Origin: PCC-7336 sp039817825
GTDB taxonomy: Bacteria; Cyanobacteriota; Cyanobacteriia; Thermostichales; PCC-7336
Assembly (NCBI GenBank): GCA_039817825.1
Contig: JBCBVA010000003.1
Span: forward strand, 12,396-76,395
DNA length: 64,000 bases
Reading direction: 5' to 3'
In this document: positions 8,484-16,709 of the stretch, one piece after another
How positions within the stretch are numbered: position 1 is the first letter of the stretch
Layout: each line of letters opens with the position of its first letter
Notes under the pieces: generated by a model
Told to the model about the DNA's origin: nothing
The model's database searches: none
The model's input: the letters and a program-made list of their open reading frames with translations, nothing else
Position numbers and translations under genes: made by a program

Positions 8484-9425
8484 GTGAGCGATCGGCCAAT
8501 TCTGCTGGGAATTGTTGGGGATAGTGCGGCTGGCAAAACCACCCTGACACGCGGTATCGCTCAAGTGCTGGGGGAAGAGAATGTCACTGCGATTTGTACG
8601 GATGACTATCACCGCTACAACCGTCAGCAGCGAGCGGAACTAGGCATCTCTGCGCTCCACCCAGATTGCAACTATCTCGACATTATGGAGCAGCACATCA
8701 GCCAGCTGCGTACCGGCAAGCCGATTCTCAAGCCAATTTACAACCACAGTTCGGGCGACTTCGATCCCCCCGAGTACATCAAACCCTCGAAGTACGTCAT
8801 CATTGAAGGCTTACTGGGATATTCCACCCGTATTGCTCGCGATAGCTTTGACGTCAAGGTTTATCTCGCGCCTCCGGAAGACCTACGCTATAGCTGGAAA
8901 ATTAAGCGTGACATGCGCAAACGTGGGTATACGGAAGAGCAAGTGCGCGAAGCCCTGCGCAAGCGGGAATCCGATTCGGATGCGTACATTCGCCCTCAGC
9001 GACAATGGGCAGACATGGTGGTGACGTTCTATCCTCCCGAAGAAGAAAATAAAATCAGCGATTTGCTGCTCAATGTCAATTTAGTGCTGCGTCCCACCAT
9101 TCCTCACCCCGATTTCTTACACCTATTTGAGGGAGATACATCAACGCTGGGTGAAGCCATTCGGCTGGTACTGAATCGCGATATGGGCAAGCCTGTAGAT
9201 GTGTTGGCGATCGACGGCCATGCCACTCAGGACAAGGTGGTTGAGCTGGAGCGCGTGCTTTGCAATGAAGTGCCCACGCTAGGCCGTTTCTGTAGTCTGG
9301 AAGGCAATCAAGAGGTGGGTAAAGTGGTCGGAACCACGGGTGAGATTCTCCAAAGTTATCCCTTGGCACTGACCCAACTGCTGATCACTTATCACATGCT
9401 AAAAGCGTCCAGCCTTTATCAGTAG
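8484..9425 (+). CDS. Phosphoribulokinase-like kinase, divergent from the canonical cyanobacterial PRK
   Basis: A 313-residue P-loop kinase of the phosphoribulokinase/uridine kinase family. The GTG at 8484 follows GGGAGGG. Motifs: Walker A GDSAAGKTT (residues 12-20), ICTDDYHRYNRQQR, KPIYNHSSGDFDPPE, a Walker-B-like VIIEGLLGYS, and KRDMRKRGYT. It clearly differs from the Calvin-cycle enzyme recalled from cyanobacteria: the P-loop cysteine (GDSGCGKS) is replaced by alanine, while the partner cysteine (Cys38) remains. The C-terminal half has its own pair, LCNEVPTLGRFCSL. So it cannot make the thioredoxin-controlled Cys-Cys bridge known for PRK. It may be a second PRK or a kinase for another sugar phosphate or nucleoside. 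Confidence 0.85.
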   Translation: MSDRPILLGIVGDSAAGKTTLTRGIAQVLGEENVTAICTDDYHRYNRQQRAELGISALHPDCNYLDIMEQHISQLRTGKPILKPIYNHSSGDFDPPEYIKPSKYVIIEGLLGYSTRIARDSFDVKVYLAPPEDLRYSWKIKRDMRKRGYTEEQVREALRKRESDSDAYIRPQRQWADMVVTFYPPEEENKISDLLLNVNLVLRPTIPHPDFLHLFEGDTSTLGEAIRLVLNRDMGKPVDVLAIDGHATQDKVVELERVLCNEVPTLGRFCSLEGNQEVGKVVGTTGEILQSYPLALTQLLITYHMLKASSLYQ

Positions 9426-9539
9426 CGTTTTCCAGCCGTTAGACACTTGCCATAATTACGTTGAGAGGGAACTGTCAGTTGTAGACGTCAGTGTAATAAG
9501 CCTGAGAGCGAGCGACACCGCCTCAAGTTTGCATTGACC

Positions 9540-9737
9540 TCAGTTTTGGATTTCAACAGGTTTGGGCAGCCGTTTAGAGTACAGCACGACGGCTAAGTTT
9601 CTAGCGATCGCTGTCATATCAAATTCGGGTGAAGACAGGTACTGATACATATAGGTTTCTTTGTTTGCTGATACGGTGTGACTGCCTGCAGTAGTAGGAG
9701 GTCGCCTGCTCGCATAGTCTGGAAATATGCACATCAT
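9540..9737 (-). CDS. Doubtful small protein
   Basis: 65 codons, or 36 if translation begins at the internal Met reading MYQYLSSPEFDMTAIARNL at 9650. A HIP1 palindrome lies in frame. No good ribosome site and no family recognised. It could be a chance frame. Confidence 0.25.
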   Translation of the reverse strand: MMCIFPDYASRRPPTTAGSHTVSANKETYMYQYLSSPEFDMTAIARNLAVVLYSKRLPKPVEIQN

Positions 9738-9893
9738 TGTGAAGCGAAAATCCCCTTCCCAGGAGAGATTTTTAAGTTTTGAGGGCCATTTTTTCTTGAC
9801 TCAAATTTTATATATAAAGTTCTCTTGAAGTGTCAGTTTGTTCTGAACTGTAGGGAAATATGAAATCACTGATAGCGGGCAAGAGGTTGTTCA

Positions 9894-9986
9894 ATGTTTG
9901 CGTTTCTCACTGTGCTAGGTGTCTTCACTCTGTCTTCCACCTGGGTTAAATTTCGACTCGTGTATTCTCTGCCCAAAACAAAATAA
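9894..9986 (+). CDS. Candidate 30-residue membrane peptide
   Basis: An ATG sits 7 bases after AGAGG and opens a frame reading MFAFLTVLGVFTLSSTWVKF, then a basic tail ending LPKTK. That is one predicted membrane helix plus a positive tail, the general look of small photosynthetic or respiratory subunits. It does not match any such subunit I know. A TATATATAA stretch lies about 80 bases upstream. Confidence 0.3.
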   Translation: MFAFLTVLGVFTLSSTWVKFRLVYSLPKTK

Positions 9987-10042
9987 TTTTCTACCCATTA
10001 AGGTTATGCATGCGATCTGAGCTGTTTGTCTAAAATAGCGCC

Positions 10043-10173
10043 GGTCTTATTTGGAAAATCGAAACACTAGTGCAAGAATTGAGCAATCTAAAAGTGGCTC
10101 ATGCAATCAAGTGAAAACTGTTAACTTCTAGAATAATTTCTGCTTAGAGATGTCTGAATAGGCATCTTTTTTT
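10043..10173 (+). ncRNA. Candidate small RNA or 3' region
   Basis: A TAAAAT box at 10031-10036 suggests a start near 10043. The segment ends in a clear intrinsic terminator at 10148-10173. No open frame fills it, and a GAGC/GCTC stem is possible inside. It does not match 6S, SRP, tmRNA, RNase P or Yfr1 motifs that I can recall. It may instead be the 3' part of the transcript carrying the 9894 frame. Confidence 0.3.
10148..10173 (+). terminator. Rho-independent terminator
   Basis: Stem AGATGTC / GGCATCT (7 pairs, one G-U) with a 6-base loop, followed directly by seven T. It ends a short plus-strand transcript in a region with no recognised gene. Confidence 0.75.
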
Positions 10174-10204
10174 ATGCATCGTAAATTTCCAAGGCCGAGA
10201 GAGT

Positions 10205-10232
10205 TTGATAGGTTCTAGCCCTTACCTATCAA
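10205..10232 (+). promoter_or_regulatory. Perfect 9 bp hairpin just before a ribosome site
   Basis: TTGATAGGT and ACCTATCAA form a perfect inverted repeat with a 10-base loop. The 3' arm runs directly into AAGGAG, the ribosome site for the 25-codon frame at 10240, so folding could affect access to it. Confidence 0.45.
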
Positions 10233-10239
10233 GGAGAAT

Positions 10240-10317
10240 ATGCCTAAAAAAACAGCCCAGCGGTCTGCATGCCGCCAGAAGCGTCCTTCTGAGAGATGGT
10301 TGTTCAATTTAGTTTGA
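10240..10317 (+). CDS. Candidate 25-residue basic peptide
   Basis: ATG with AAGGAG 5-6 bases upstream. The peptide starts MPKKTAQRSACRQKRPSERW and ends LFNLV: highly basic, with one Cys and a hydrophobic end. No family is known to me. The strong ribosome site and the hairpin before it are the only reasons to list it. Confidence 0.3.
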   Translation: MPKKTAQRSACRQKRPSERWLFNLV

Positions 10318-10341
10318 GACTGTTTCTGGCTGGATCCCTTT

Positions 10342-10445
10342 TATGGCAATCTGCTGTAAGGTCTGGAGCTGTAGACAGCTCAAAGCCCAAATTTACAAGG
10401 TGAGATCATTAAAAAACTCTTCATGGTGGATTGCCGCTCGCTATA
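10342..10445 (+). repeat. MITE-like repeat family 1, copy 3
   Basis: 104 bp. It opens TATGGCAATCTGCTGTAAGG and closes GGTGGATTGCCGCTCGCTATA, and matches copy 2 closely through the centre (GTAGACAGCTCAAAGCC...ATTTACAAGG). No coding content. Confidence 0.72.
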
Positions 10446-10650
10446 GAGTAAGGATAGTGAATCTCAATCTCATCTAGACTCGCTATAAATCTAGCCAGCC
10501 GTTAGAACCCCTTTAGTATTCGTAGAGCTGAGTTTGACTCCAACTCAAATCAGACTGCGAGAGCTTCGCTCCTTAGTTCGTAATTCAAAGTATCTGGAGA
10601 GATCTCGTTGTCTTAGATGGCAGCTTTGACGGATGGCAATGCCTCGCCGT

Positions 10651-11409
10651 TCAGCTCAGCGTTCTTAGGATTCGCTCTGCTTTGCGCACTGAGCCTTTGT
10701 GTTGTTTGTAATAGAAGTCGTACCCGCCTTTCACGCGGGCAATCATACCTTCCAATAGTGGCCGGGCTTCTTCCGGTCGTCCCTCTTTAATATGTAGTTC
10801 GCCCAGCATTACATAGGCTTCCGGATGACCCCACCGCTGAATATCTTTGGGCAAAAACTCCGAAACAGCAGGCCAATCTTCCAAGTTATAGAGCACCTGT
10901 CCGTAAGCTAGAGATGCATCTCCCCGCATGTAATCGGGGTCTAGCTGAATCAGTGTTTCTAATAGCTGGCGAGTTTCTTGATACTGCTCTTTGCTCGCCT
11001 GAACTTGCGCCATGCCCCATAACGCTTGCTTATTGTCGGCTTCCTTCTCTAAGGCCGTTGCCAAAGCAGTTTCAGCCTTATCAAATTGCCGTAAGTCTAG
11101 GTATAGCTCCCCCAAAACAGCGTATTGATGAGCCTTCCCAATGTTTCGGGCATCCGCTTCTGCTTGCCACAGCTGTTGCTTCGTCTTGCGATTGGTAATG
11201 GTGAGCAGGTGGGATACGCCGGGAAGTTTGGTGTAGAAACTCATGTGAGGTAGCCGCTGAGTCACAAAATACAGCAGTGCTCCTGGAGAGTTGAGAATGA
11301 AAATAATCCACAGCCACGTGCGATCTCGACTGTTTTGGGCGCAGTCGTATAGCATCGCAAACCAGAAAATGGTGGAAACCACCAAGAATACCCGTGATAG
11401 AGAATCCAC
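10651..11409 (-). CDS. Membrane-anchored TPR protein
   Basis: About 250 residues. Two hydrophobic helices near the N-terminus (VFLVVSTIFWFAMLY and TWLWIIFILNSPGALLYFV) form a membrane anchor. Four to five tetratricopeptide repeats follow (AVLGELYLDLRQFDKAETALATAL; ALWGMAQVQASKEQYQETRQLLETLIQLDP; AYVMLGELHIKEGRPEEARPLLEGMI). TPR helices bind partner proteins, so this is probably an assembly or scaffold factor. GTG 11409 is chosen; the open frame extends to a TTG at 11445. Function unknown. Confidence 0.75.
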   Translation of the reverse strand: MDSLSRVFLVVSTIFWFAMLYDCAQNSRDRTWLWIIFILNSPGALLYFVTQRLPHMSFYTKLPGVSHLLTITNRKTKQQLWQAEADARNIGKAHQYAVLGELYLDLRQFDKAETALATALEKEADNKQALWGMAQVQASKEQYQETRQLLETLIQLDPDYMRGDASLAYGQVLYNLEDWPAVSEFLPKDIQRWGHPEAYVMLGELHIKEGRPEEARPLLEGMIARVKGGYDFYYKQHKGSVRKAERILRTLS

Positions 11410-11548
11410 CCGCTCGCCGTCCTCAGAATGCGCGAAACCTAACAATCATTGAAATCGAGCTTAACCTGCCCACACATTCTGTAGCAGTAAAAGGGCAGGC
11501 TGACTGGGCTAACCGCAATTGTACGGAGACGAGCGACAAAACATAACT

Positions 11549-13471
11549 CTACGCTGGATAAATTCGAATGCGTCGATTGGGTTCCTCTCCAAAGCTTTTA
11601 GACGTGAGTTGGTAATGCTCCACTAACTCGTGCTGCATGCGGCGAATAGAGGCCGATCTGGGCAAGAGTTCTACCGGTTGAGACTTGGGAATCACAATCT
11701 GTTCTACCGCTAACCGCGCTTCTTCTAGCGCCTCCAGCTGATCTTCGGAATCCCCAAACATGAAGGATTCTAAGTCCGTTTCTGGAGTGGATGGGGGTTC
11801 GTCAATTTGCAAGATGCGCCGCAGTGCCCGGGTGATTTGGGGGAGTGTGTTGGATTTGATGCTGTGGATTGGGATGCTACGGGCTTTGGCAAGTTGCTGG
11901 ATCTTCGAGCGGTTGCGCACGTGCGATCGCAGTGCCAGCACCGAATCAGCTAGGTCAATATCTTTGGTGATCCGGACGGGCATATGCAGAGTTTGGATAC
12001 TCTGTTCCAGATGGTGGCGACTGACGCCATAGGGGTAGAGGGTGTGGCCCGCAAAACTATCTTCGAGTTCGGCTGAGGGGACACTTCCAGCCCAGCGATC
12101 GCTCGGGGGGGCGATGGGGTCAACGACCTCGAGCGGTACAGGTGCCATCCGTCCCGTTTGTTGCCAGCCGCGACGACCGCGACCGATAACTCCAATATTG
12201 CGGCGACGATGTCCGGGCACCTCGGTTTTGGGAGCAGGAGAGATAGACGGAGATCGAACGATGTCACCGGCGGCACTGACAGTTCTTTCTTCCGCCGTTA
12301 CGTCTCGGCCCCGCAACAAGCTATCGACCGTTTCGGCCACCTCTTCATGCACCACCCAGCGGGTACGAGCCACCATTTCAACCGCGATTTCAAAGGTGGG
12401 AGGTGCTTTGCGCTCCAGCACGCTCTTTTGACTGCCACGGCGGCGGGCTTCATCGTCACCCAACGTGACGGACTGGATGCCGCCAATCAGGTCAGAAAGG
12501 GTCGGGTTTTTGATCAAGTTCTCGATGCGATTACCGTGGGCAGTCCCGACTAGTTGCACGCCTCGTTCGGCGATTGTGCGGGCAGCCAACGCCTCTAGCT
12601 CGGTGCCGATTTCGTCAATCACCACCACCTCCGGCATGTGATTCTCGACGGCTTCAATCATGACTTTGTGCTGCTCGGAGGGACGAGCTACCTGCATTCT
12701 GCGGGCCCGTCCGATCGCCGGATGAGGGACATCCCCGTCGCCAGCAATTTCGTTCGAAGTATCGATAATCACCACGCGCTTGGACAGATCGTCAGCCAAA
12801 ACGCGAGCAATTTCCCTCAGAGCAGTTGTTTTACCCACACCAGGACGCCCCAGGAGCAGGATTGATCGCCCCTGTTCTACCAAATCCTGAATCATATCGA
12901 TGGTGCCCATCACCGCCCGACCGACGCGGCATGTCAGACCAATCACGACATCCTGACGGTTGCGAATGGCACTGATGCGGTGCAACGTGGATTCGATACC
13001 AGCGCGGTTATCGTCGCTGAATTGCCCGACCCGATGGATGCAATAGTCCAGGTCTTCGCGGGAAATTACCTCGTCAGACAAATATTCGGCAGTGTCGGAG
13101 AAACGGGCTTCCGGACGACGACCAAGATCGAGTACCACTTCAATCAAGTCGCGCTGGCGAGGATGATGTTGCAAACACTCCCGTATCTGGGGAGGCAACA
13201 TATCTAACAACGCATCGAGGTCATCAGTAATCGCTTGCTGGTTGGGCAGTGTATCGGGCTGGGTTGGCTCGGGCTGGGATGACAATGTGTTGATATCGGT
13301 ATTCGGGCTGGGTGCCTTGAGGACTGGGGGCACCAAATCTGCGCTGTTCGTCGGCTGGGTGGCAGTGTTTGGGCTCGAAGTGTCGGAAGGCGAGATCGAT
13401 GAACTGGGGAGTGGAGATGGGTCTGACGGAGCAGACGGAGAGATGCTGGAATTGGCGTTATCCGGAATCAT
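11549..13471 (-). CDS. Ycf45-like AAA ATPase with R3H domain
   Basis: A 640-residue protein of the family called Ycf45 in algal plastids and related to the SpoIIIAA-type ATPases. Order seen: a Ser/Pro/Thr-rich N-terminal 80 residues; a helical segment (DDLDALLDMLPPQIRECL); the ATPase core with Walker A GRPGVGKTT (about 208-216), VVIIDTSNEIAGDGD, EVVVIDEIGTELEA and VQLVGTAHGN; a variable linker; and a C-terminal R3H nucleic-acid-binding segment ending RRIRIYPA. It probably acts on single-stranded nucleic acid in the cytosol. The role is not established. ATG at 13471. Confidence 0.88.
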   Translation of the reverse strand: MIPDNANSSISPSAPSDPSPLPSSSISPSDTSSPNTATQPTNSADLVPPVLKAPSPNTDINTLSSQPEPTQPDTLPNQQAITDDLDALLDMLPPQIRECLQHHPRQRDLIEVVLDLGRRPEARFSDTAEYLSDEVISREDLDYCIHRVGQFSDDNRAGIESTLHRISAIRNRQDVVIGLTCRVGRAVMGTIDMIQDLVEQGRSILLLGRPGVGKTTALREIARVLADDLSKRVVIIDTSNEIAGDGDVPHPAIGRARRMQVARPSEQHKVMIEAVENHMPEVVVIDEIGTELEALAARTIAERGVQLVGTAHGNRIENLIKNPTLSDLIGGIQSVTLGDDEARRRGSQKSVLERKAPPTFEIAVEMVARTRWVVHEEVAETVDSLLRGRDVTAEERTVSAAGDIVRSPSISPAPKTEVPGHRRRNIGVIGRGRRGWQQTGRMAPVPLEVVDPIAPPSDRWAGSVPSAELEDSFAGHTLYPYGVSRHHLEQSIQTLHMPVRITKDIDLADSVLALRSHVRNRSKIQQLAKARSIPIHSIKSNTLPQITRALRRILQIDEPPSTPETDLESFMFGDSEDQLEALEEARLAVEQIVIPKSQPVELLPRSASIRRMQHELVEHYQLTSKSFGEEPNRRIRIYPA

Positions 13472-13515
13472 CTACAAAGCCTTCAAACAGAAGGCGGGCA
13501 GCAATTGAACAGGTG

Positions 13516-14532
13516 TTATCGCAACAGGATAGCCTCCACTGAGGTAGGCTGCTTCACTTGGGTCACGAGCTGACGAGCACGGGCGATCGCCTCGACAAAC
13601 TGAGGGGAATGGCGATCGAGGTCTATGGCATCGGCGGCATCGGCAACTAACTTGCGGGCGAAGCTACCAAATGCAGCACCAGACACGGGAATTCCCAACC
13701 CTCTTGCTTTTGGCATCGTAGCCTGGTTTGTCCCACCAGCGAGCTGAACGTATCCCGGAAGCTCAAACGAGAGTACTTTTTTGGCAAGATGCAAGGTGGC
13801 TCGGGTGGTTCCGTTGCCAATATCGCCGCTCATCGGTCGTCCGTCCACCTGCCACACCAAGTGGGCAGGCATCGGCTGCACGAGGTTGACCAGTCTACGC
13901 AGGTAGCTCTCCAGCCCATCACCGTCGTTAAAGCTAATGGATACCAGCTTGAGGCTTGAGGCCCACGGCAACAATTGAGTCCACAGGGACTCGAATTCCA
14001 GCGATCTCCCAATCCGAGTGTGAATCTCGATCGCCTCCACTCCAGCATCAAGTAACTCGGGCATCTGGCTAGCGGCCGAAACTTGGTAGTTGTTCGTGCG
14101 AATGACCTGTGCAGGACATAGGGGCTCGCAGCGCCCGCAGCCAAAACACAGATCGGTGTGAATCGAGATTCCTCTAGAGGTGCCAGAGATAGCGGCAGGC
14201 GGGCAACTGGCAATGCATGGCTGGGGACAATCGGTGGGACATGTGTCGGTTAGAGCGATCGCTTTGCGGAAATGAGGATCCTCGCCATCGTTAAAGCTGG
14301 CCATTAGCCAAGGGGCCTTGGCTTGCGGATATTGTTCGAGAGCTGCTGCTACCCCCATGCGCGCGGCCCGTACAATCGCCGGATCGGCAGCCATATCGAT
14401 GCAATCAGCACCAGCGGCAGTGAAGATAAAGGCTAAGTTTCGGACTGACGGAATGTGATGCAAACTAGCACCACAAATAAGTTTGAACCACGTTCGACTA
14501 CGTAAGGACTGAGCCGGGCGAGTCTGCTGCAC
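13516..14532 (-). CDS. ldpA: Light-dependent period protein LdpA (iron-sulfur)
   Basis: LdpA was described in Synechococcus elongatus as an iron-sulfur protein that passes redox/light information to the circadian clock. This 338-residue protein starts at a GTG and has the LdpA N-terminus (TWFKLICGASLHHIPSVRNL, AGADCIDMAADPAIV). Two ferredoxin-type cysteine clusters follow: CPTDCPQPCIASCP and CFGCGRCEPLCP, enough ligands for two 4Fe-4S centres. The C-terminal part (YVQLAGGTNQAT, GIPVSGAAFGSFARKLV) is typical. It lies 53 bases after ndhN on the same strand, so co-transcription is likely and fits a redox-sensing role. Confidence 0.93.
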   Translation of the reverse strand: MQQTRPAQSLRSRTWFKLICGASLHHIPSVRNLAFIFTAAGADCIDMAADPAIVRAARMGVAAALEQYPQAKAPWLMASFNDGEDPHFRKAIALTDTCPTDCPQPCIASCPPAAISGTSRGISIHTDLCFGCGRCEPLCPAQVIRTNNYQVSAASQMPELLDAGVEAIEIHTRIGRSLEFESLWTQLLPWASSLKLVSISFNDGDGLESYLRRLVNLVQPMPAHLVWQVDGRPMSGDIGNGTTRATLHLAKKVLSFELPGYVQLAGGTNQATMPKARGLGIPVSGAAFGSFARKLVADAADAIDLDRHSPQFVEAIARARQLVTQVKQPTSVEAILLR

Positions 14533-14585
14533 GTACTCTCGACTGTGGGGTGAGACGACAGTGATGTGGAGATAAACGGAAGGCT

Positions 14586-15044
14586 TTAGGCGCTGGCTTT
14601 TAGCCGTTCTGAAAGTGGCTTATAGCGGAAGACGCGATCGCTCTCTACCTCCACCACAAACTTAACCTGCGAGTTTTGCTCCGACAACTGCTGCAGGCAG
14701 CTCAATTCCTGGCGGGATAAGAAATTTCCTTCAATCAACCAAAAAACCAATCCTTTGGATTTGGGTGACATGGCGCGAAGGTACTGGTCGATCAGCGGCG
14801 GGAAGTAGTAGGTTCTCAGCTTCGACTTGCCTAAGTGAGATGGGCGTACACCGTGGGATTGGGTAAAAAAGCTGGTGATGTCGCCAATCCCTCGAGCACT
14901 CATGTGCACGACTTGATATCCGGCACCGGCCACGCGACGGCGAAAGTGCCCTTCCGTTCCACCTTCGGGGGGCACGGACGCTGCGATCACCCCGGATTTT
15001 TCCAAGGTTTTGACAAATTTGTTGCCGGAACCAATGAGCCGCAT
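14586..15044 (-). CDS. ndhN: NAD(P)H-quinone oxidoreductase subunit N
   Basis: NdhN belongs to the cyanobacterial/plastid-specific part of NDH-1, the thylakoid complex for cyclic electron flow, respiration and CO2 uptake. The 152-residue protein shows the family pattern: an N-terminal LxxTLEKSGVIA, PPEGGTEGHFRRR, GIGDITSFFTQSHGVRPSHLGK, and KGLVFWLIEGNFLSRQEL. The ATG at 15044 is preceded by AGGAGGAC; an in-frame start at 15077 lacks this. The C-terminal tail (RVFRYKPLSERLKASA) is slightly longer than in homologues I recall. It is followed by ldpA. Confidence 0.95.
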   Translation of the reverse strand: MRLIGSGNKFVKTLEKSGVIAASVPPEGGTEGHFRRRVAGAGYQVVHMSARGIGDITSFFTQSHGVRPSHLGKSKLRTYYFPPLIDQYLRAMSPKSKGLVFWLIEGNFLSRQELSCLQQLSEQNSQVKFVVEVESDRVFRYKPLSERLKASA

Positions 15045-15604
15045 GTTGTCCTCCTTTGCCCGCCTAACAGTCAGCATTGCTGTGGCTTAGCCCTGTTTAT
15101 CCTATCGCCAGTTGGAGAATTCAGTAGACATGGAGAGAGATCCCCAGCCCTGTGTAGCAATCCGCTGTAAGGTCTGGAGTGCGGAGACAGTTCAAATCCT
15201 GGATTTGCCAAGAAAAATGGCTAGAGAACTCTCTATAGCTGATTGCCGAAAGCGATAAAGTCTTCGCCGGTAGTCACGGCAGTCCGCAACTGCTAGGGAG
15301 ATCTTTCAAGCGTTTTCCCTTGCCTTGTCTGGAGTAGAGCCTGCTAGGCCTTCTCGACTGTACAGCGCGGGTTGCTGTCGCGATCCGATTTGACTGGAGG
15401 GTAGGGGCAGCGGCGGATGGATTGTGTAGTTCTAATTTACGGTCTTCGCTCTGCCCCAAAAGGCCCGCGTATCAAGTGTTCTGCCATCCACAATCTAAAA
15501 TTTGCTAAGAAATTTAGTCACGTGTGTTCACAATTAGTGGCACTTCTCAACCAAGCAAGCTAAAAGGGATATTAAATTGCTAAGTTTTTTGGATTAGCAG
15601 TTCC
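15045..15604. other. Intergenic region with repeat copy 4
   Basis: 560 bases between the diverging ndhN and the zinc-ribbon gene. The near half carries repeat copy 4. The rest, 15260-15600, holds a random-looking minus-strand frame and an AT-rich segment (15480-15600) likely to contain the promoter for the small gene at 15605. Confidence 0.4.
15153..15257 (+). repeat. MITE-like repeat family 1, copy 4
   Basis: 105 bp, opening TGTAGCAATCCGCTGTAAGG and closing GCTGATTGCCGAAAGCGATA. The core GTCTGGAG...GGAGACAG...GGATTTGCCAAGAAAAATGG matches copies 1 and 2. Confidence 0.72.
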
Positions 15605-15805
15605 ATGAAGGTCGCGCTCGAATACCTGTATCACTTTCGCTGCGATCGCTGTCGTGCGTGGTGGAGTCAGGCGGATATTGACCCCAAGCCTGGGGACCAG
15701 TTCCGCTGCCCTTGCTGTGGGGAACTCAATACTGTCGATGTTATTCAAACCTTCCGAGACTCTGCCCGCAATAGCTGTCTGAAGGTCGTACCGGATAAAA
15801 CGTAA
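15605..15805 (+). CDS. Small zinc-ribbon protein
   Basis: 66 residues with two cysteine pairs, FRCDRCRAWW (about 12-17) and FRCPCCGELNTV (about 34-40), the arrangement of a zinc ribbon. The start ATG follows an AT-rich leader. Small zinc ribbons of this kind occur as conserved unknown proteins in cyanobacteria. A role in binding nucleic acid or a partner protein is likely but not shown. Confidence 0.72.
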   Translation: MKVALEYLYHFRCDRCRAWWSQADIDPKPGDQFRCPCCGELNTVDVIQTFRDSARNSCLKVVPDKT

Positions 15806-15845
15806 CTACCTGAGTCGAGTCGCTCGTAGTGAGTCTGCAATTACG

Positions 15846-16604
15846 CTAGAGCGCCGTCAAAATCGCTTCTACGATCGCGGCTGAGTTGGCCGCTACGGCA
15901 CCGAAAAAATCTAAAAATTCATCGCGATCGCCACCATCGCTTACCGTTCGCACCAGAACGCACGGAATATCTGCATCTTCAGCAACCCGCACAACCGATG
16001 TCCCTTCCATTTCCACGACATCAGCTCCCGTCTGCTGATGAATGCGATCGCTCAATTGTGGGTCTGCGACAAAGACATCCCCTGTAGCCACAACCCCCGC
16101 ATAGATTTGCGGCTTGTGGTTTGTGCTGGAGGAGTTGGCGCCTGAGGTGCTGGCACAGCCGATCGCTAACTCGATGCCGTGCTCCTGACACGCCAGTTGC
16201 ACCGCTAAATCGTACAGTCTGGGGTTCGCCACGATGGGTCTGTAGTCTTGACCGGGCAGAAACGGTAGTCCCAATTCAAAGCCGTCAGGTTTGGCTGTGC
16301 CAAAATCGTGTTCGCGAGCTTCGTGGGCCAAGATGGCATCTCCTGTCCTCAGCCCCGGTCGTAGGGCGCCTGCCACACCCGTAAAAATGAGTCCGCGCAC
16401 GCCATAGTGGGTCACTAAGGTTGTTGCTGTAATAGCAGATCGCGTTTTACCTATGCCGCTCTGCACCAGCACAACCGATTTACCGGCCAGACGTCCTCGA
16501 TAAAATTGCCGCTGCAGGACAGTCTCTTCGGCAGCATCGCTCATGCGCGAGCGCAACTGTTCGATTTCCTCGGGCATTGCACCGATAATGCCAACTGGTT
16601 CCAC
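15846..16604 (-). CDS. mtnN: 5'-methylthioadenosine/S-adenosylhomocysteine nucleosidase
   Basis: Cleaves methylthioadenosine and S-adenosylhomocysteine to adenine and the thio-sugar, recycling methionine and removing methylation by-products. The 252-residue protein begins at a GTG and shows IGAMPEEIEQL, QSGIGKTRSAITAT, FTGVAGAL, the catalytic-site segment VVEMEGTSVVRVA, and the Asp in RTVSDGGDRDEF. It is 15-25 residues longer than the bacterial norm, with an insertion around GCASTSGANSSSTNHKP. It lies alone on the minus strand. Confidence 0.92.
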   Translation of the reverse strand: MEPVGIIGAMPEEIEQLRSRMSDAAEETVLQRQFYRGRLAGKSVVLVQSGIGKTRSAITATTLVTHYGVRGLIFTGVAGALRPGLRTGDAILAHEAREHDFGTAKPDGFELGLPFLPGQDYRPIVANPRLYDLAVQLACQEHGIELAIGCASTSGANSSSTNHKPQIYAGVVATGDVFVADPQLSDRIHQQTGADVVEMEGTSVVRVAEDADIPCVLVRTVSDGGDRDEFLDFFGAVAANSAAIVEAILTAL

Positions 16605-16709
16605 TGGGCTACATTCCTAGAGATGAGTGGCCATACGCGAGTAAGGTTCCCTGACGAGCCTCGCAGGAGTGTGCGTCTCTGTCAGAATCTGGGACATTTG
16701 TTTTACGTT

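Larger units (their letters stand above)
9426..10650. other. 1.2 kb region without a confident gene, holding several small candidate elements
   Basis: Contains, in order: a minus-strand 65-codon frame (9540-9737), a TATA-rich stretch at about 9805, a 30-codon hydrophobic frame (9894-9986), a short transcription-unit candidate ended by a terminator hairpin (10043-10173), a 25-codon frame behind a perfect hairpin and ribosome site (10205-10317), and repeat copy 3 (10342-10445). Each is listed separately. Confidence 0.5.

Noticed and set aside
15274..15459. 61-codon minus-strand frame
   Set aside because: No ribosome site, biased composition, no recognisable family.
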